Below, one piece after another: positions 1-8,854 of a stretch of 64,000 nt of DNA. A program made the translations under genes and the position numbers. Source of the DNA: JAFALK01 sp042701975 (lineage in GTDB: Bacteria; Pseudomonadota; Gammaproteobacteria; Burkholderiales; Burkholderiaceae_C); NCBI GenBank assembly GCA_042701975.1, contig CP170561.1, positions 4,712,001 through 4,776,000 on the forward strand. Reading direction: 5' to 3'. Numbering within the stretch: position 1 is the first letter of the stretch; each line of letters opens with the position of its first letter. The notes under the pieces are model-generated. The model did not search any database, was not told the origin of the DNA, and saw nothing but the letters and a program-made list of their open reading frames with translations.

Positions 1-784
<784 letters not shown>

Positions 785-1281
785 GGAATGAGGGGGAAAT
801 GACGGAATGCGGCCCCGCAGGATGCGTGCAGGGATGCAGGCCGGGCAAGGAAGCATTTCGACTAAGTTCATTCGCACTCCCACGCACAAAAACTTCATCG
901 ACCTATTCGTCTCTCATGTTTTCCTGATTGCCGATTGTGAAGTTTTGTTTCCAATGAAAAGTAGATCCGTCGAATTCACGGATGGCTTGTATCCATGCGT
1001 TGCGCCGAGACTTCTCTGCCCAAGCCGATCCAAGAGTGAATTGAAAGGATCGGGGCTCTTGGCGCGGCTCCGGGCACGGTCCTTCATCTGTAGCCGAGGC
1101 CTGGTTTTCCTGCGTCACACGTGCACAACACCCGCCATCGTCGGCAACTTGACCACATACATCCTGTCATCAAAACACCTAATAATTTCTTTCATAAATT
1201 TCTATGCAAATAAGGCCGCTCATCCGGGGCCGCTTGCCTTTTGATACGAAGCGCCTTGCGCGCGCAACTGGAGTGATTGGA
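785..1281. other. Divergent intergenic region between two TonB receptors
   Basis: About 500 bases without a convincing gene; short open frames here have no family-like features. The part nearest the right-hand receptor (about 1140-1215) is clearly richer in A and T than its surroundings, as expected for a promoter. A TTGACC sequence at 1149-1154 could be a -35 box, but no good -10 box sits at the usual distance. A GGAG sequence just before the ATG at 1282 is the likely ribosome binding site. No clear palindromic operator was seen. Confidence 0.5.
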
Positions 1282-3858
1282 ATGACTCAACAGAGATTTG
1301 GCCGCTTTGCCCTCACAGCGCTCAGCGTGGCGATAGCTGCCATGACTGCCGCGACTTCTTCCGCTCAGGCGCAAACGATTGCGGACACCTCCCAAGCCGC
1401 CACCGACAAGACCAAGGCCGCTGCCGATACGTCGCTGGACAAGACGCCTCAGCGCGCCAATGTCTCCAACAGCTCCAACACCACGAACGCGAATTCCTCG
1501 AAGGCCACCATCGAGGCCCTCGAAAAGGTGACCGTTGAAGGTCGCCAGCAGCTCGGCGGCGGCCTGATGTCCGTGCAGGTCGCGCCCAAGGCCGTCTCGA
1601 CGATCACCCGCGCCGCCATCGAAGAAGGCGCACCCGGTGCGACCTACGCGCAACTGATCGACACCATCCCGGGCGTCGTCGCCATCACCGATGACCCGAG
1701 CGGCCTGTTCGACGCCAACTACCAGATCCGCGGCTTCACCAACGACCAGATCGGCGTCACGGTGAACGGTGCCCCGGTCAACGACAGCGGCAACTACCGT
1801 GTCTATCCGACCGAGTACGGCGACACGGAGAACATGAACGACATCACCGTGCTGCACGGCTACCCGGACGTGGACCAGGCCGTGGCCGGCGCGGCCGGTG
1901 GCTCGATTGCATGGTCGACCATCGATCCGTCGCGCAAGTTCAGCGTCGACACCACGCTCTCCGCAGGCAGCCGCAGCTACCAGCGTGAATTCATTCGCGT
2001 GCAAACCGGCGACATCGGCCCGGTGCGCTCGTGGATCTCCTACTCGCACAACAGCACGGACTTGTGGCGCGGTCTGGGCAATGCCCAGGTCTGGAAGGTG
2101 GACGGCAAGTCGGTGTGGACCATCAACAGCGGCAACTCGGTCACCGCATCGCTGCAGTACAACCACCTGATCCGCACCGGCGGCTACCAGTTCGAGACGC
2201 AGGCGACGGCGGCCTCGAACTACAACGCCAACTACGACACCACCTACAACGGCACCAACACCAACTACTACAAGCTGCACGTCAATCCGTTCAAGGACTA
2301 CATGCTGAGCCTGGACGGTGAGTTCACGCTCGGCCCGTCGGTGCACTTCACCGTGATCCCCTACTTCCAGTACGGCTCCGGCGGCGGTGGCTCGGGCTAC
2401 ACGTTCCTGGAGAACACGACGGCCGGCAACGTCGGCCGCTTCAGCTACGTCAACTACGACCTGGATGGCGACGGTGCCGTCACCAACGGCAAGAAGGTGA
2501 TGACGTATTCCTACAGCGGCTCGCAGACCTGGCGCCCGGGCGTGATCGCCAAGCTGATCCAGGACTTCGGCGACACCGACACGCTGACCTACGGCGTGTG
2601 GTTCGACCGCCCGCGTCAACAGCAGAGCCAGACCTACTCGAAGGTGGACGCCGCGGGCAACCCGCTCGACATCTGGGGCGAAAGCAATCTGATCAGCTAC
2701 GTTCCTGGCGGCGGCCCGCAGCTCAACTACCTGGACTACACCACCACCACGCTCAAGCGCGCCTTCATCAGCAATGAGTGGGTGCCGGATGACAAGTGGA
2801 CGGTGACGGTGGCGGGTGCCTACACCAACGTCGAACGCAAGGGCTACGGCTACCAGCACTACGGCGCGCACGCAGCGTCGGCGGGTGCCGCCTACACCAA
2901 CCAGTACGGGGGCTACGCCGATCACACCTGGAACAAGTTCACCCCGTCGGCGGGCGTGAAGTACCAGTTCGACCGCGCCAACCAGTTCTTCCTGGGCTAT
3001 GGCCGCAGCTTCCGCGCACCGGTCAACGGCGTGATCACGCAGAGCGATTCCGTGCGGGCGTTCTATGAACAAAACCCCAATGAAGTCGCCTTCAGCGGTT
3101 TCACGCCGGCCCAGCTGCAGGCAGCACTGGACAACCTGGCGGTCAACAAGCCAGAAACCGCGGACACCGTGGATCTGGGCTGGCGCTTCTACCAGGGCGC
3201 CTTCGCCGGCAGCGTCGACGCCTATGCCGCCAACCTGAAGAACAAGCAGGTCAACGGCTTCGACAGCGCCAGCAACCAAACCGTCTACATGGCCGTGCCC
3301 AAGCTGCGCCAGCGCGGCTTCAATGCCGAGGGCAGCTACAAGCTCAACCGCAACCTGAGCCTGTACGCCTCCTACGCCTTCACCAAGTCGACCATCGGGG
3401 ACGACACCTTCGCCCTGGGCGATGGCACCTATCCGACGGCTGGCAAGTCCTTCGTCAACATCCCGAAGAACACCTTCGCGCTCGGCGCGAACTACCGCAA
3501 CGGCCCGTTCTGGATGAGCGTGAACGCCAAGTACCGCAGCGATTTCTGGGCGGACTGGGTCAACACCGAGAAGGCGCCCGGCTACGCCACGGTGAACCTC
3601 AACGCAGGCTGGAACTTCGGCGACGTGACTTCGTGGGCCCACAAGGTCAAGCTGAAGTTCAACGTGACCAACCTGACCGACAAGAAGGCGGTGACTTTTG
3701 CCAGCGCCACCAACTTCATGTCGAACAACCCGCCTGTTGCAGGCCAACCTGCACTGACGGACGCGACCACCGGCAAGGCCCTGTACGCCAGCGCTTCGAC
3801 CTACAACCTGCTGGCTCCGCGCTCCTTCATGGTCACCTTGAGCGCTTCGTTCAACTGA
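1282..3858 (+). CDS. TonB-dependent receptor (858 aa)
   Basis: The ATG at 1282 is preferred over an in-frame ATG at 1204: GGAG lies about nine bases before it, and it gives a clean signal peptide (residues 1-31, ending SSAQAQ). A plug domain follows at about residues 75-210 (VTVEGRQQ, the NYQIRGF motif, VNGAPVND, GAAGGSIAW). Then comes a long Tyr/Asn-rich beta-barrel of about 640 residues ending in SASFN. It should be a TonB-driven outer-membrane transporter. The next gene downstream is a surface-type lipoprotein, then an S1/P1 nuclease, so the substrate may be a nucleic-acid product or a phosphate compound; that is inference. The family call is firm, the substrate is not. Confidence 0.92.
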   Translation: MTQQRFGRFALTALSVAIAAMTAATSSAQAQTIADTSQAATDKTKAAADTSLDKTPQRANVSNSSNTTNANSSKATIEALEKVTVEGRQQLGGGLMSVQVAPKAVSTITRAAIEEGAPGATYAQLIDTIPGVVAITDDPSGLFDANYQIRGFTNDQIGVTVNGAPVNDSGNYRVYPTEYGDTENMNDITVLHGYPDVDQAVAGAAGGSIAWSTIDPSRKFSVDTTLSAGSRSYQREFIRVQTGDIGPVRSWISYSHNSTDLWRGLGNAQVWKVDGKSVWTINSGNSVTASLQYNHLIRTGGYQFETQATAASNYNANYDTTYNGTNTNYYKLHVNPFKDYMLSLDGEFTLGPSVHFTVIPYFQYGSGGGGSGYTFLENTTAGNVGRFSYVNYDLDGDGAVTNGKKVMTYSYSGSQTWRPGVIAKLIQDFGDTDTLTYGVWFDRPRQQQSQTYSKVDAAGNPLDIWGESNLISYVPGGGPQLNYLDYTTTTLKRAFISNEWVPDDKWTVTVAGAYTNVERKGYGYQHYGAHAASAGAAYTNQYGGYADHTWNKFTPSAGVKYQFDRANQFFLGYGRSFRAPVNGVITQSDSVRAFYEQNPNEVAFSGFTPAQLQAALDNLAVNKPETADTVDLGWRFYQGAFAGSVDAYAANLKNKQVNGFDSASNQTVYMAVPKLRQRGFNAEGSYKLNRNLSLYASYAFTKSTIGDDTFALGDGTYPTAGKSFVNIPKNTFALGANYRNGPFWMSVNAKYRSDFWADWVNTEKAPGYATVNLNAGWNFGDVTSWAHKVKLKFNVTNLTDKKAVTFASATNFMSNNPPVAGQPALTDATTGKALYASASTYNLLAPRSFMVTLSASFN

Positions 3859-3913
3859 TCCCGCTTATCTGGCGCCGCTCCTGGCGCATGCCGGGTGCAG
3901 ATTCAAGTTTTTC

Positions 3914-3931
3914 ACCGGTGAATTCACCGGT
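3914..3931. repeat. 18-bp perfect palindrome between receptor and lipoprotein genes
   Basis: The sequence ACCGGTGAATTCACCGGT is its own reverse complement. It lies 55 bases after the stop codon of the TonB receptor and 18 bases before the lipoprotein start at 3950. It could be an operator for a dimeric regulator, or an RNA hairpin between the two coding regions. A run of T follows only weakly, so it is not a classical terminator. Confidence 0.5.
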
Positions 3932-3949
3932 TTGGTAAGGAATCCCTTC

Positions 3950-5419
3950 ATGAAGAAGATCAATTTCTGGATGGCTGGCGCGGCAGTGACCGTGCTGGCT
4001 TCGGTGTCCGGTTGCGGTGGTGGCACCGACGAAACCGGCATCAACAGCCATCAGCCGCCGACGCTGTCTGCGACGCTGCCGTCTTCCGCCACGGCGGGTG
4101 CGCCGGTGAGCATCACCAGCATCACCACGACCAACACCTCGGCCGTGGTGGTGGACTGGGGCGACGGCACGTCGGACGCCCCGACAACCATCCCCACGAG
4201 CCTGACGCACACTTACTCGCCGACCGCCACCTGCGTGAAGGCGGGTACCTGCACCATCGACCTCTCCGCGCTGGGCTGGGGCACGCCCGCCGAGCAAAAG
4301 GGCGCCGTCCTGGTCAGCCCCGCTCCGACGCTGGCCGCCACGATCCCGGCCACCGGCACAGCGGGCCAGGTCTACACGGTCACCGGTGTCGCCGCGGCCA
4401 ACGGCACGGCGCTGTCCGTGGACTGGGGCGACGGCGTGAAGGAAACGCCGGCCGTGAGCTCCACCAGCCTGACGCACACCTACGGCGCGGCCGGCAGCTA
4501 CACCGTCGACATCGTGCTGAGCGGCAAGAACGGCACCTCGGCCGAGCAGAAGGGCACGATCACGATCAACGCCGCCGCTCAACCGGCACTGCTGGCCACG
4601 CTGCCCACCAGCGGCGTGACGGGACTTGCCGTCAACGTCACCGGCATCTCGACCACCAACGGCACGGGCCTGACCGTGAACTGGGGCGATGGCGTGACGG
4701 AGACGCCGGCCGTCAGCTCGACGAGCCTGTCGCACACCTATGCGGCCACGGGCACCTTCGCCATCAGCATCACGCTGGCCGGCCCGCCGAGCAGCACGCC
4801 CGCCAGCATGAGCGGCAACGTCACGATCGGCACGCCTGAGCTGTTCTTCAGCGAGTACGTCGAAGGCTCCAGCAACAACAAGGCGCTGGAGATCTACAAC
4901 CCGACCTCGAGCGCAGCGGACCTGAGCCTCTACTCGATCAAGATGTGGTCGCGAAGCGCCTCGGGCGTGCCCGTGGCCTCGACGGCGACTCAAACGCTGC
5001 AGCTGGTCGGCACCCTGCCCGCGGGCAAGACGCTGGTGATCTACAACGTCTCGTCGTCGGCGACCCTGACCTCTGCAGTCAGCGCCAGCGGCACCATGAC
5101 CCAGGCGGACGGCACCTTCGCGTCCACCAACGGCCACCAGGTGATTTCCTTCAACGGCAATGACACGGTGTTCCTGATCAAGTCCGGCGTGACGATCGAC
5201 GCCATCGGCGCGACGACCGACCTGGCCAGCGGTGCCACTGGCCCGCTCCTGGGCTGGGGTGCAGCCGATGCCTCCGGCACCATGCTGACGGTCGACCACA
5301 GCCTGCGCCGCAAGGCCGGCATCGGCCGCGGCACGCCGAGCCTGGATGAGACCTGGAATCCGACCGTGGAGTGGGACATCTTCCCGAAGGACACCTTCAG
5401 CGGCCTGGGCTCGCGCTGA
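3950..5419 (+). CDS. Lipoprotein with three PKD-like repeats and a lamin-tail domain
   Basis: A 489-aa exported lipoprotein. The ATG at 3950 gives MKKINFW, a hydrophobic segment and a lipobox ending SVSGC, with the lipidated Cys near residue 23. Three similar repeats follow at about residues 37-125, 126-211 and 212-295; each carries the WGDG and HTY motifs of PKD/immunoglobulin-like folds. Residues about 296-489 look like a lamin-tail domain (LTD), starting FFSEYVEGSSNNKALEIYN. LTD domains are often attached to secreted nucleases in bacteria, but no catalytic domain is present here. It sits between a TonB receptor and an S1/P1 nuclease and may bind substrate or cells at the surface. The domain call is fairly firm; the role is inferred. 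Confidence 0.82.
   Translation: MKKINFWMAGAAVTVLASVSGCGGGTDETGINSHQPPTLSATLPSSATAGAPVSITSITTTNTSAVVVDWGDGTSDAPTTIPTSLTHTYSPTATCVKAGTCTIDLSALGWGTPAEQKGAVLVSPAPTLAATIPATGTAGQVYTVTGVAAANGTALSVDWGDGVKETPAVSSTSLTHTYGAAGSYTVDIVLSGKNGTSAEQKGTITINAAAQPALLATLPTSGVTGLAVNVTGISTTNGTGLTVNWGDGVTETPAVSSTSLSHTYAATGTFAISITLAGPPSSTPASMSGNVTIGTPELFFSEYVEGSSNNKALEIYNPTSSAADLSLYSIKMWSRSASGVPVASTATQTLQLVGTLPAGKTLVIYNVSSSATLTSAVSASGTMTQADGTFASTNGHQVISFNGNDTVFLIKSGVTIDAIGATTDLASGATGPLLGWGAADASGTMLTVDHSLRRKAGIGRGTPSLDETWNPTVEWDIFPKDTFSGLGSR
4058..4834 (+). repeat. Three tandem PKD-like protein repeats of about 85 residues
   Basis: The units begin near 4058, 4325 and 4583, each with P-T/A-L and a short ATxP strand. 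The second and third are most alike: both read WGDGV, then ETPAVSSTSL, then HTY, and are similar at the DNA level. The first is more diverged and carries a Cys-containing insertion (ATCVKAGTC). This fits a recent duplication of one repeat. Confidence 0.7.
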
Positions 5420-5450
5420 GCATCGGCTGAGCACCCAAGCAACCAAGCAC

Positions 5451-5479
5451 AAGGCCCTGCCCCTCTGGCAGGGCCTTTT
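5451..5479 (+). terminator. Rho-independent terminator after the LTD lipoprotein
   Basis: An 11-bp perfect stem (AAGGCCCTGCC paired with GGCAGGGCCTT), a 5-base loop and a short T run lie just after the stop codon at 5419. This probably ends the receptor-lipoprotein transcript, so the nuclease gene at 5521 needs its own promoter or read-through. Confidence 0.85.
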
Positions 5480-5520
5480 CAATTCAGCGCCGCAGCGCCA
5501 TGCAATCTCACAGGACACAC

Positions 5521-6429
5521 ATGAACACCAAGACATCTCGCAGCAAGTGGCTGCGCCGAGCCTCGATCACCCTCGTCGCGGCGACCGTGCTCGCAGGCCC
5601 CAGCGCCATCGCCTGGAGTCATCTCGGCCATTGGCTGATCGGCGATCTGGCCCAGCCCCTGCTCACACCGGCTGCGCAGCAGCAGGTCGCCGTGCTGCTC
5701 AAGGGCGAGGCCGACCCGACGCTCGCCGGCGTGGCCTCCTGGGCCGATGAACTGCGCAGCAGCGGTTCGGACCTCGCCAAGAAATCCGCCAAGTGGCACT
5801 ACGTCGACCTCGACCCCAACCGCTGCGAATACGTGCCGCAGCGCGACTGCGCGGAGGGTGCCTGCGTGATCGCCGCGATCGACGAACAACGCAAGATCCT
5901 CGCCGACACCACGCAGGCGCTCGAGGCGCGCCGTGATGCGCTGAAGTTCATCGTCCACTTCGTCGGCGATGTGCACCAGCCGCTGCACGCCGGATCACGC
6001 CAGGACGCCGAGGGACACACCGACGCTGGCGGCAACAAGTACCAGATCAGCCTGCGCACGGCCATCGCTTCGGAATCCCGTTCGGCCAAGCGCCGCTCGG
6101 TGGGCGAGCCCGTGCCCACCAATCTGCACGCAGTCTGGGATTTCTATGAGCTCGAATCGGCGGTCATGCCGGCGGAGGCCTACTCCGCCAAGCTGCAGAA
6201 GGAAGGCATTCCGCGGTTCACGCCCGAGAACCTGGGCAGCCCGGCCGACTGGGCCGTCGAATCCTGCAAGGGCATCAACGCGCAAGCGCTGTATCCGCTG
6301 GACAGCGATGGGCAATGGCAGCACAAGCTCGGAGGCGCCTACCTCGACGCCAAGCGCCCCTATGCCGAAGAGCGCGTTCGCACCGCCGCCGGCCGCCTGG
6401 CCGCTGTGCTCAATGAAGCGCTGAAGTGA
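5521..6429 (+). CDS. S1/P1 family zinc nuclease, exported
   Basis: A 302-aa nuclease of the S1/P1 family, which cleaves single-stranded DNA and RNA and removes 3' phosphates using three zinc ions. The ATG at 5521 is chosen over 5500 because AGGA lies just before it. The signal peptide ends at about residue 31, so Trp32 becomes the N-terminal ligand as in P1. All nine expected zinc ligands are visible: W32, H37, D76, H93, H146, D150, H156, H203 and D207, in motifs such as VHFVGDVHQPLHAG and NLHAVWD. It is likely periplasmic or secreted. A second exported nuclease lies 1.3 kb downstream. Confidence 0.95.
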   Translation: MNTKTSRSKWLRRASITLVAATVLAGPSAIAWSHLGHWLIGDLAQPLLTPAAQQQVAVLLKGEADPTLAGVASWADELRSSGSDLAKKSAKWHYVDLDPNRCEYVPQRDCAEGACVIAAIDEQRKILADTTQALEARRDALKFIVHFVGDVHQPLHAGSRQDAEGHTDAGGNKYQISLRTAIASESRSAKRRSVGEPVPTNLHAVWDFYELESAVMPAEAYSAKLQKEGIPRFTPENLGSPADWAVESCKGINAQALYPLDSDGQWQHKLGGAYLDAKRPYAEERVRTAAGRLAAVLNEALK

Positions 6430-6435
6430 CCTGAA

Positions 6436-7344
6436 TCAGCGAGGGCTGCTGGCTGGCGCCGCAGCCGGAGCGGGCACGAGCTTCGGGTCGCTCGCGGTCA
6501 CCTCGCTCGTGAGCTGACGGATGGACTTGTACGCCGAACGCTCCACCGATTGGGCCAGCTTGCCGATCAGCTCCGCATTGCTCATCTGGCTGCCGACGTC
6601 CAGCGCCGTGGAATCCGGGTCGGCGTATTTGGTGTTGTCCAGGTGGCGCGCGCGCTTGATCAGGGCCATGGACTTGGCGTCAAAGGTCAGGCGCTCGAAG
6701 TACATGAAAGGCGCCACATAGGTCGATGAGTGCGCCGTCTCGCCGGTGCGCGGATTGACGGTGCGGTAGTCGCCTTCGGTCTCGCTCGTGACGACGGCGC
6801 CCGCGGTCGAGCCGTCCGCGATGCCGTCCATGTCGAAGGTCTGGGGCGCCTGCGGCTGTACGTACACGCCGATGCCACTGAGCTTGGTGCCGATGCCCTG
6901 CTGCTCCTGGGCGCTGTAGGCCGGCACGATCACTTCGATGCGATCCCAGCCCTGCCGCTCGGGCAGGCCGCTCAGGTGAGCGGTCAGGGCCGCGAGCACG
7001 ATATCCTGGCGTTCACCGCCGCGCGCCCTTGCCAGCTTGTCTGCCACATCGGCAGGCATGTCCCATTGCAGCAGCACGTGCTGGGCACCGGGTTCTTCTT
7101 CCGCCAGCGCCTTGTCCAGCCCGCGCAGCACGGCGTAGTTCAGCGCCTGGCCAGACACCTGCACCGTCTTGCGGCTGTAGGGCTCGACACGGCCGCTCGA
7201 GAGCTTGAGCTGACGCACATATTCGACGCGGTCCCCGATCGCTGCGAGCAAGGCGACGGTCTGCGGCGATGTCGACGGCGGGTTGGGCGCGGCGGCAGCA
7301 GCCAGCGGCAAGGTCAGCGAGAAGAGGACAAGAAGCGATCTCAT
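6436..7344 (-). CDS. Exported protein of unknown function
   Basis: A 302-aa protein with an N-terminal signal peptide (MRSLLVLFSLTLPLAAAAA). I do not recognise the family. The mature part is mostly soluble, with a mixed alpha/beta look, and ends in an Ala/Pro/Ser-rich tail. The ATG at 7353 would add three residues (MPL); neither start has a strong ribosome binding site. It is convergent with the S1/P1 nuclease gene, with only six bases between the stops, and divergent from a lipoprotein nuclease gene. It may belong to the same envelope locus, but nothing in it shows how. Confidence 0.75.
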   Translation of the reverse strand: MRSLLVLFSLTLPLAAAAAPNPPSTSPQTVALLAAIGDRVEYVRQLKLSSGRVEPYSRKTVQVSGQALNYAVLRGLDKALAEEEPGAQHVLLQWDMPADVADKLARARGGERQDIVLAALTAHLSGLPERQGWDRIEVIVPAYSAQEQQGIGTKLSGIGVYVQPQAPQTFDMDGIADGSTAGAVVTSETEGDYRTVNPRTGETAHSSTYVAPFMYFERLTFDAKSMALIKRARHLDNTKYADPDSTALDVGSQMSNAELIGKLAQSVERSAYKSIRQLTSEVTASDPKLVPAPAAAPASSPR

Positions 7345-7703
7345 GAGTGGCATCGGCAGGCGTTGCGATGCGCAAATGCTAGTCGCGGCATGTATGCCGC
7401 TTGTGAAGCGGTGGCTGGTGGCGTGATGGGCTGTTGTCAATCGGCAGACGACGTGGCCCGGCGGTCTGCTGACGCGAGTTGCCTCGAATGTCCGCCGCCT
7501 GATGCCGCCGGCAGGTCGCAGTGGAATCAGTCTCCCAGAAGACTTGGAATGCCATATGGATCCGGGAATGGCGCGCTCTGGATGAGGTTGGAGTCCGAGC
7601 ATGGCACACATGGGCTGAACCTTAGGTGGGAAAGCCCCGAGGCGCAGCGCCCGCCATATACCAAGAATCGCGTCTTTCGAACACGCAACGGAGTCCCATC
7701 ATC
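7345..7703. other. Divergent intergenic region
   Basis: About 360 bases separate the unknown exported protein (minus) from the lipoprotein nuclease (plus). It should hold both promoters. A GGAG at about 7690 is the ribosome binding site for the gene at 7704. I see no convincing -35/-10 pair, no gene and no strong repeat. Confidence 0.4.
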
Positions 7704-8528
7704 ATGTGGCGAGCCCCTTCTGCTGTAGCTGTTCTCAAGTTCACCGCGACTCTTGTGCTGCCTCTGATATTGCTGCATGGCTGCGGCGGTGGCGGCGATA
7801 CCCAATACGGTGGCGACGACATGGCCACCCGGCTGGAGGAAGCCCACGGAGGCGCCAACGGACTGCGAACCTTCTTCGACATGCATACCGAGAGCGAGAT
7901 TCGTGCCGAGCTGGCCCGCTTCGGCATCGGATACGAGGTGCACGAACCCGCCTTGTCGAAGATTCAGCAAGTCCACACGCAGGCGATCACGGACTGCGTC
8001 AAGTTCTTCCCCACCGCCGACCGCACCAAGTGGCACAGCTTTGACGGAGAGTACTACTACATCGACAGCTCGGGGCGTCCCAACAAGGCCTATTCCGATC
8101 TACCTCCCATCGTGGCTGAGGCGCGCCAGGATGCCTGCCAGACGAGCATCGGCCAATGGGGCGATGCCGAGAACCCCAGCAACGACTATGACGGCGGCCA
8201 TCTGATTGGTTCGCAGCTCGGCGGCTGGGGTGGACGCGCCAACATCGTGCCGCAAGACGCCAACTTCAATCGCGGCAACTGGGCCCAGCTCGAGAACAAG
8301 ATGGCCAAGTGCAGCGCACTAGCCGCCGGTGCGATGCGCTACAGCATCGACGTTGGCTACCCCAGCAGTTCTGCTCTCGTGCCCTCCAGCTTCACAATGA
8401 CCATTACGCGCCAAAGCAACGGATCCAAGGTCACGCTGCACTTCACCAACGTGGATGGCGGCGGCCCCAATGGAACATCTGAGCGAACCCGGGGCACCGA
8501 CTTCCTGACGGCGAATGGGTGCGCCTGA
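7704..8528 (+). CDS. Lipoprotein DNA/RNA non-specific endonuclease
   Basis: A 274-aa lipoprotein. The ATG at 7704 follows GGAG and gives a signal peptide with lipobox LLHGC (Cys27), then a Gly-rich linker. The catalytic region at about 155-205 reads DGGHLIGSQLGG, then NIVPQDANFNRGNW and a conserved LEN. This matches the beta-beta-alpha-metal non-specific endonucleases of the NucA/type VII-secretion nuclease kind (Endonuclease_NS_2), with His166 as likely general base and the Asn residues binding the metal. It should cut DNA or RNA at the cell surface or in the periplasm. Together with the S1/P1 nuclease it suggests extracellular nucleic-acid breakdown. Confidence 0.88.
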   Translation: MWRAPSAVAVLKFTATLVLPLILLHGCGGGGDTQYGGDDMATRLEEAHGGANGLRTFFDMHTESEIRAELARFGIGYEVHEPALSKIQQVHTQAITDCVKFFPTADRTKWHSFDGEYYYIDSSGRPNKAYSDLPPIVAEARQDACQTSIGQWGDAENPSNDYDGGHLIGSQLGGWGGRANIVPQDANFNRGNWAQLENKMAKCSALAAGAMRYSIDVGYPSSSALVPSSFTMTITRQSNGSKVTLHFTNVDGGGPNGTSERTRGTDFLTANGCA

Positions 8529-8854
8529 CGGAAGCATTCCTGCAGCGCCTTTGTGTCTGGTGATATTTCCCGGTACGCTGACCGCAATCGACCGAGGCTG
8601 TGTGAAAACGCCGTTAGGCAGCATTTTCGGGTGTCCTTCTCGACCCTTGGCGAAGCAACGATCGTCGTTCCTGGGGCGATCTGACGCGTCGATCTTTCGC
8701 AGGAAGGCCGTACGGGTGCGTTTTCACACAGCCCTCGACCCTTCGGCGTCGAACTGCGAACGACAGCTATGCTCTGCAGCAATTGCAGTCCTGATGACCG
8801 GTCGCTCCTCGCCACCTATGCCGTTCGGCGCCGGCTCACCAATTCTGGCCGTTC
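8529..8854. other. Intergenic region largely filled by a short inverted-repeat element
   Basis: This stretch of 326 bases between the endonuclease and the LysR gene has no convincing coding frame. Its centre (8594-8734) is the MITE-like element described separately. The remainder, about 8741-8854, should contain the LysR gene promoter. Confidence 0.5.
8594..8734. mobile_element. MITE-like element with 16-bp terminal inverted repeats
   Basis: GGCTGTGTGAAAACGC at 8596-8611 is repeated exactly, in reverse complement, at 8718-8733. The 141-bp block is flanked by the 6-base direct repeat TCGACC at 8588-8593 and 8735-8740, as expected for target-site duplication. There is no room for a transposase, so it would have to be mobilised in trans, or be the leftover ends of a deleted insertion sequence. 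The family of the ends is not assigned here. A copy of TCGACCCTT also occurs inside the element, which slightly weakens the duplication argument. Confidence 0.65.

Noticed and set aside
807..1244. A 145-codon open frame between the two TonB receptors
   Set aside because: No family-like segment, runs into the receptor start region, and composition is unlike the genes of the window.
1192..3747. An 851-codon open frame on the minus strand opposite the TonB receptor
   Set aside because: It is the mirror of a GC-rich gene: biased Val/Ala/Arg/Gly composition, no domain, no signal. The plus-strand frame is a complete receptor.
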